Shown here piece by piece: positions 59,116 through 64,000 of a DNA stretch of 64,000 nt (the stretch's first letter is position 1; each line of letters opens with the position of its first letter). The translations under genes were made by a program, and so were the position numbers. The DNA is from Inonotus obliquus. Lineage: Eukaryota > Basidiomycota > Agaricomycetes > Hymenochaetales > Hymenochaetaceae. The notes under the pieces are model-generated. The model worked only from the letters and a program-made list of their open reading frames with translations, searched no databases and was not told the DNA's origin. Where the stretch lies: contig JAJHTX010000001.1 in the NCBI GenBank assembly GCA_032164295.1, positions 3,472,001-3,536,000 on the forward strand. Reading direction: 5' to 3'.

Positions 59116-60747
59116 ATGAGCATCACCGAGGCTCAGAGAATACGCATAGCAATCGTACGTCCCATGGATTCGATAGCTACCTTGACGAACACCGACAAAT
59201 CCTCCATGCAATTTGTTTCTCTTCACTTACTAGGCTTATGTGGCCTTGAGGCGTAAGCCAAAGGACGTATCAATTGCAGGTGCGAATTTCTGCTCCTCCA
59301 CCGCTACACAGAATTTCTCACAGTTTATATTATCATCAAGCCTATGTATTAGTCCTCCGAGAGAAGTTTCCGATATCTAAGGACAGGGGAGACGCGTCGG
59401 ATGAACCATGGCGAGATAGAGCTTTGGAACTTGAGGAAGAAGTGAACAAGCTGAAGAGGAAGTATGAAGAGGATCTAGCTGGTAAGTCTTTGTGATACTT
59501 GGGGTGCTTAGAGATCAAGCTTAACATCTTCGGGTTGCAGAGCTGAGTGTCCTTAGGGACAGCGTGCGAGCGGACAATCCGACCGCGAAGAAGAAAGGGA
59601 AATCAAAGGCTGCTAGCGAAGGGAGTGAAGGGAGTGGCACGAACGCTGTCTCTCTCCTGCAGAGCGTCAAGAATACATCCGAAGAACTAAGAGCAGGTAT
59701 GAATCTTCTCACCAAAAGCCGAATGAATTTACTGAAGACTTCGCAGAGATCGCCGCTCCCGAGCTCTCGGGTTCTTTGAACCTCTTCGGTTCATATCATA
59801 GACTCTATCAGTTGACATCTGCACTCCGTTCTCAGTCTAGTACAAACCACTCAAGTCATCTATGCCAACTTCTCTCTTCAGCCACCAATGTCCTTCGAGC
59901 ACTCGCACTGACGCTGGATAAGACTCTGCACCCTGAGAATTGCTTGAAGGTCTCTTCGGGATTTCTTAAGGACTTTAACGTTATCCTCTGTTCCACCCTG
60001 TCATGTACGACGCCACTCTTCCCGGTGGACGGAGCGAGCTCACGCAGGAAAGCTCAAGAAAACCTCGCTATACGGGACTCTGTCGATGCGTTATTTTCTG
60101 TACTCTCCCGAGAGATAATTATCCCCCTCATCGGATCATTCAGTCGCATTTCTGAAGCTGCGCTTGTACCAGTTCTAAGTACGAAGCGGCAGCAAAAGGC
60201 ATCTGAGAAATCCGATACATCCAATTCAAAGGCGGTTCTGCATGGGCTTCTTGCTATTCTGAAAGGCGTCATCGTAACCCTCAAGGAGAGCGCTTCTTCG
60301 CATACCCACAAAGTGCTGGATCTGATCAGGCTCGTCGTGATCTCCGAGATCGAGCGCCTTTGGGAACCTCCAGATAAAAAATCGGCTGGCAACTCCCCTC
60401 CGGCTTCGCTCGATGCATCCACTTCATCGATAAGCCATTGCATGTTACCGATAGCGAGACGGTCACGCAAAGAGCGCATATACCAACTAGCACGCAAGAA
60501 CGCATTGTGGTATTTATGTTCTGTCGCCCATGATGTATTCTCGATACCACCAACATCTCGACGGGAAGATGGTAGCTTATCTGATTATATTCGAGAAAGG
60601 TTGGACGTGACGCTATCTCGACTCCTGGTGCGTTGCGGCTCGGTGCAAATTGCGTCGGGATTGGAACCTAGAGCGACGATGAGGATGGATGATGTAGAGA
60701 AAGGTATGATTGTATCTGTTATCGAGAATATATGGCTACATCAGTAG
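59116..60747 (+). CDS. MEI4: MEI4-like meiotic recombination protein
   Basis: Probable member of the MEI4 family, which acts with Rec114 and Spo11 to form meiotic DNA breaks on chromosome axes. Five or six exons start at 59116 with MSITEAQRIRIAIAY (exons 59116-59154, 59234-59279, 59341-59481, 59541-59696, then to 60747). The evidence is the N-terminal pattern of an amphipathic helix, then a KPKD-like turn (VALRRKPKDVSIAAYVLVLR), then a Trp-containing coiled-coil helix (WRDRALELEEEVNKLKRKYEE). Vertebrate MEI4 has the same order of features. A Lys/Ser-rich linker is followed by an all-helical domain of about 330 residues (LFGSYHRLYQLTSALRSQS to IVSVIENIWLHQ). Family assignment is by motif pattern from memory, not by search. 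The acceptor before FAEIAAPELSG is ambiguous by a few residues. Confidence 0.6.
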
Positions 60748-61107
60748 TTTCGTGCTATCCTTTAATTGATTGGAATATCCGTCCGGAAGACTGCAGCCCA
60801 GAAATATTCAAGGGCTGCAAGCACGATAGCTACGATGAGGTGCCTAGCGTATGCTGCATTACACTCTGACTAGTCATTGGCCCTTGCGACCTTGGCTGTC
60901 CGGGGCGTAAAAGCATCAAAATACACGTAAAGTCACTGCATACTTTTCCTTTTGATCAAATTCCGTCCACTTTCAATCACGTGCCTATCGCAAGACGCGG
61001 TTGGAACTTGGAACGCGTGCACTGTCACAACGCATGTCCTAACATACTCTTTCTTTCATCTTCTCCTCTCTATTTCAACCTATCGCCGACCAGTTATAGA
61101 TATCCCG
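60748..61107. promoter_or_regulatory. Intergenic region: MEI4-like 3' end and promoter of the DBF2-like kinase
   Basis: 360 bp. A TCACGTG motif lies at 60977-60983, 125 bp before the kinase start codon, followed by a pyrimidine-rich stretch (about 61045-61080) typical of fungal core promoters. Confidence 0.45.
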
Positions 61108-63073
<1,966 letters not shown>

Positions 63074-64000
63074 CGGATCATTGTGCACGACCCTTCGTAA
63101 CTTTTATACCCCCTTATCAGACGATGTGGTTTCGATGCCTTGTCGTACGTTATAGAGTTCATTCATTCTGCACACAGTTCGTTAGATACATGATACATCA
63201 AATCATCGGGAAGCATAAGATTCGTGAGACGAGCGAGAACTTTCTAACAATCAATAGCCCGAAGGCGATGAGAATACAGTGGTAGAGAATATGGGCGCTC
63301 TGGTGATAAACAAATGTCACGGTCGACGGTCTGGACGCTCCGCTCCACAGGAGTCAGAGCTCGCAATATCTCTATCATGAATCATGATGCCAATACGACA
63401 GACCCCCATTCTGAACGTCCCGACCAACCTGGAGTTGTATCTACCTGAGAGAACGTCTCAAAGGGGATTAATGCAATTTCCAGGATGTTCAAATCCGTTA
63501 TACGTTATACGTTATACCTTTTGATGGCGAAGTTGAACTTCCGAACTGAAGACTGACTGACTGACTGACTGACTGACTGTTCAGTGTTTCACCCAAAGTG
63601 CCAAGTTGCCAACGTCATGATGGTGCCCCCTGCTCGATACGGTTTCTTGCTTTGCGTCTCGCGTCTTGCTCCTCGTTTATCGTTCCGAGCTTCGCTTCGG
63701 GTGTCGCGCTGTTGTACTAGATGTGCTAGATGTACTATGTACTGTATCTGTCTGTCGATGGGCCGCGTCGGTCGGTGGGAGTTGTTCTGTTCACCACACC
63801 AGACAGAGGAAGAACCCCTGCCTGATTAGGAACATCAGTGATGTTACATAAGTTTAGACCATTGGTTCCGAGGAGATTAACTTTGGCTTTGGTACAGTAC
63901 TATACTTACATCTTACTCCTCCTATCTATCTATCAGACATCAGACAATACATTCAGGGATGTACCTTACCATGTGGTAAGTTAGAGAAGTAGATAAGTAG
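63074..64000. other. Intergenic region downstream of the DBF2-like gene to the window edge
   Basis: About 930 bp with no gene supported. It contains a short (GTTATAC)3-like repeat near 63497-63517 and a (GACT)n microsatellite at 63551-63579. The 3' UTR of the kinase is at the left side. A frame at 63584-63829 is Arg/Cys-rich and looks like chance. Confidence 0.6.
63551..63579. repeat. (GACT)n microsatellite
   Basis: Seven tandem GACT units in non-coding sequence. A likely length-polymorphic marker. Confidence 0.9.

Noticed and set aside
63584..63829. Arg/Cys-rich plus-strand frame near the right edge
   Set aside because: No motif, unusual composition and overlapping alternative frame; treated as chance.

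Overview
This window is nuclear DNA of a filamentous basidiomycete, most likely an Agaricomycete. Genes lie close together on both strands. Nearly all are split by short introns of about 40-110 nt with GT-AG ends, and the recognisable families (ERF4, DBP3, DBF2/SID2, YAP1, KU80, DNMT2, SMN, rhodanese-tyrosine phosphatase) are typical fungal versions. There is no sign of a bacterial, viral or organellar origin. Exon joins given here were worked out by eye from splice signals, reading frame and family motifs.

Layout, left to right: 1-1462 (-) 5' part of an MFS anion:cation symporter that runs off the left edge; 2687-3983 (-) porphobilinogen deaminase HEM3; 4863-6597 (-) OSH4/KES1-type oxysterol-binding protein; 7286-13274 (-) a coiled-coil protein of about 1,900 residues with no recognised family; 15110-17125 (+) ERF4; 17871-20360 (-) a membrane-anchored pepsin-like protein that appears to have lost both catalytic aspartates; 21007-22409 (-) SMN homologue; 22900-24883 (-) SCP2-type thiolase; 25078-26449 (-) eIF5; 26836-28257 (-) DNMT2; 28568-31814 (+) PHD-finger protein; 34388-36530 (+) YAP1-like bZIP; 37351-38911 (-) GET3; 39091-41335 (+) SRP68; 41522-46589 (-) SNF2/STH1 ATPase; 46920-50159 (+) KU80; 51037-54775 (-) rhodanese/tyrosine phosphatase; 56568-58858 (+) DBP3; 59116-60747 (+) MEI4-like meiotic protein; 61108-63073 (+) DBF2/SID2 kinase.

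Most genes are housekeeping: translation and RNA (eIF5, DBP3, SMN, DNMT2), membrane-protein delivery (GET3, SRP68), chromatin and DNA repair (SNF2, PHD, KU80, MEI4), signalling (bZIP, phosphatase, NDR kinase, ERF4) and metabolism (HEM3, thiolase, transporter). There is no biosynthetic or defence cluster, and the neighbours need not act together. Several pairs are divergent over short gaps (GET3/SRP68 179 bp, DNMT2/PHD 310 bp, SNF2/KU80 330 bp) and may share promoters.

The most distinctive structure lies between genes. Two related non-autonomous DNA elements (A, 13671-14329; B, 55052-55731) carry four copies of a 15-nt box in the same unusual layout: one at the left end, one about 185 nt further in, and two 18 nt apart at the right end. 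A third, unrelated element (C, 55761-56415) with a 36-nt perfect terminal inverted repeat sits 29 bp from B and ends 152 bp before the DBP3 start codon. All three lie between divergently transcribed genes.
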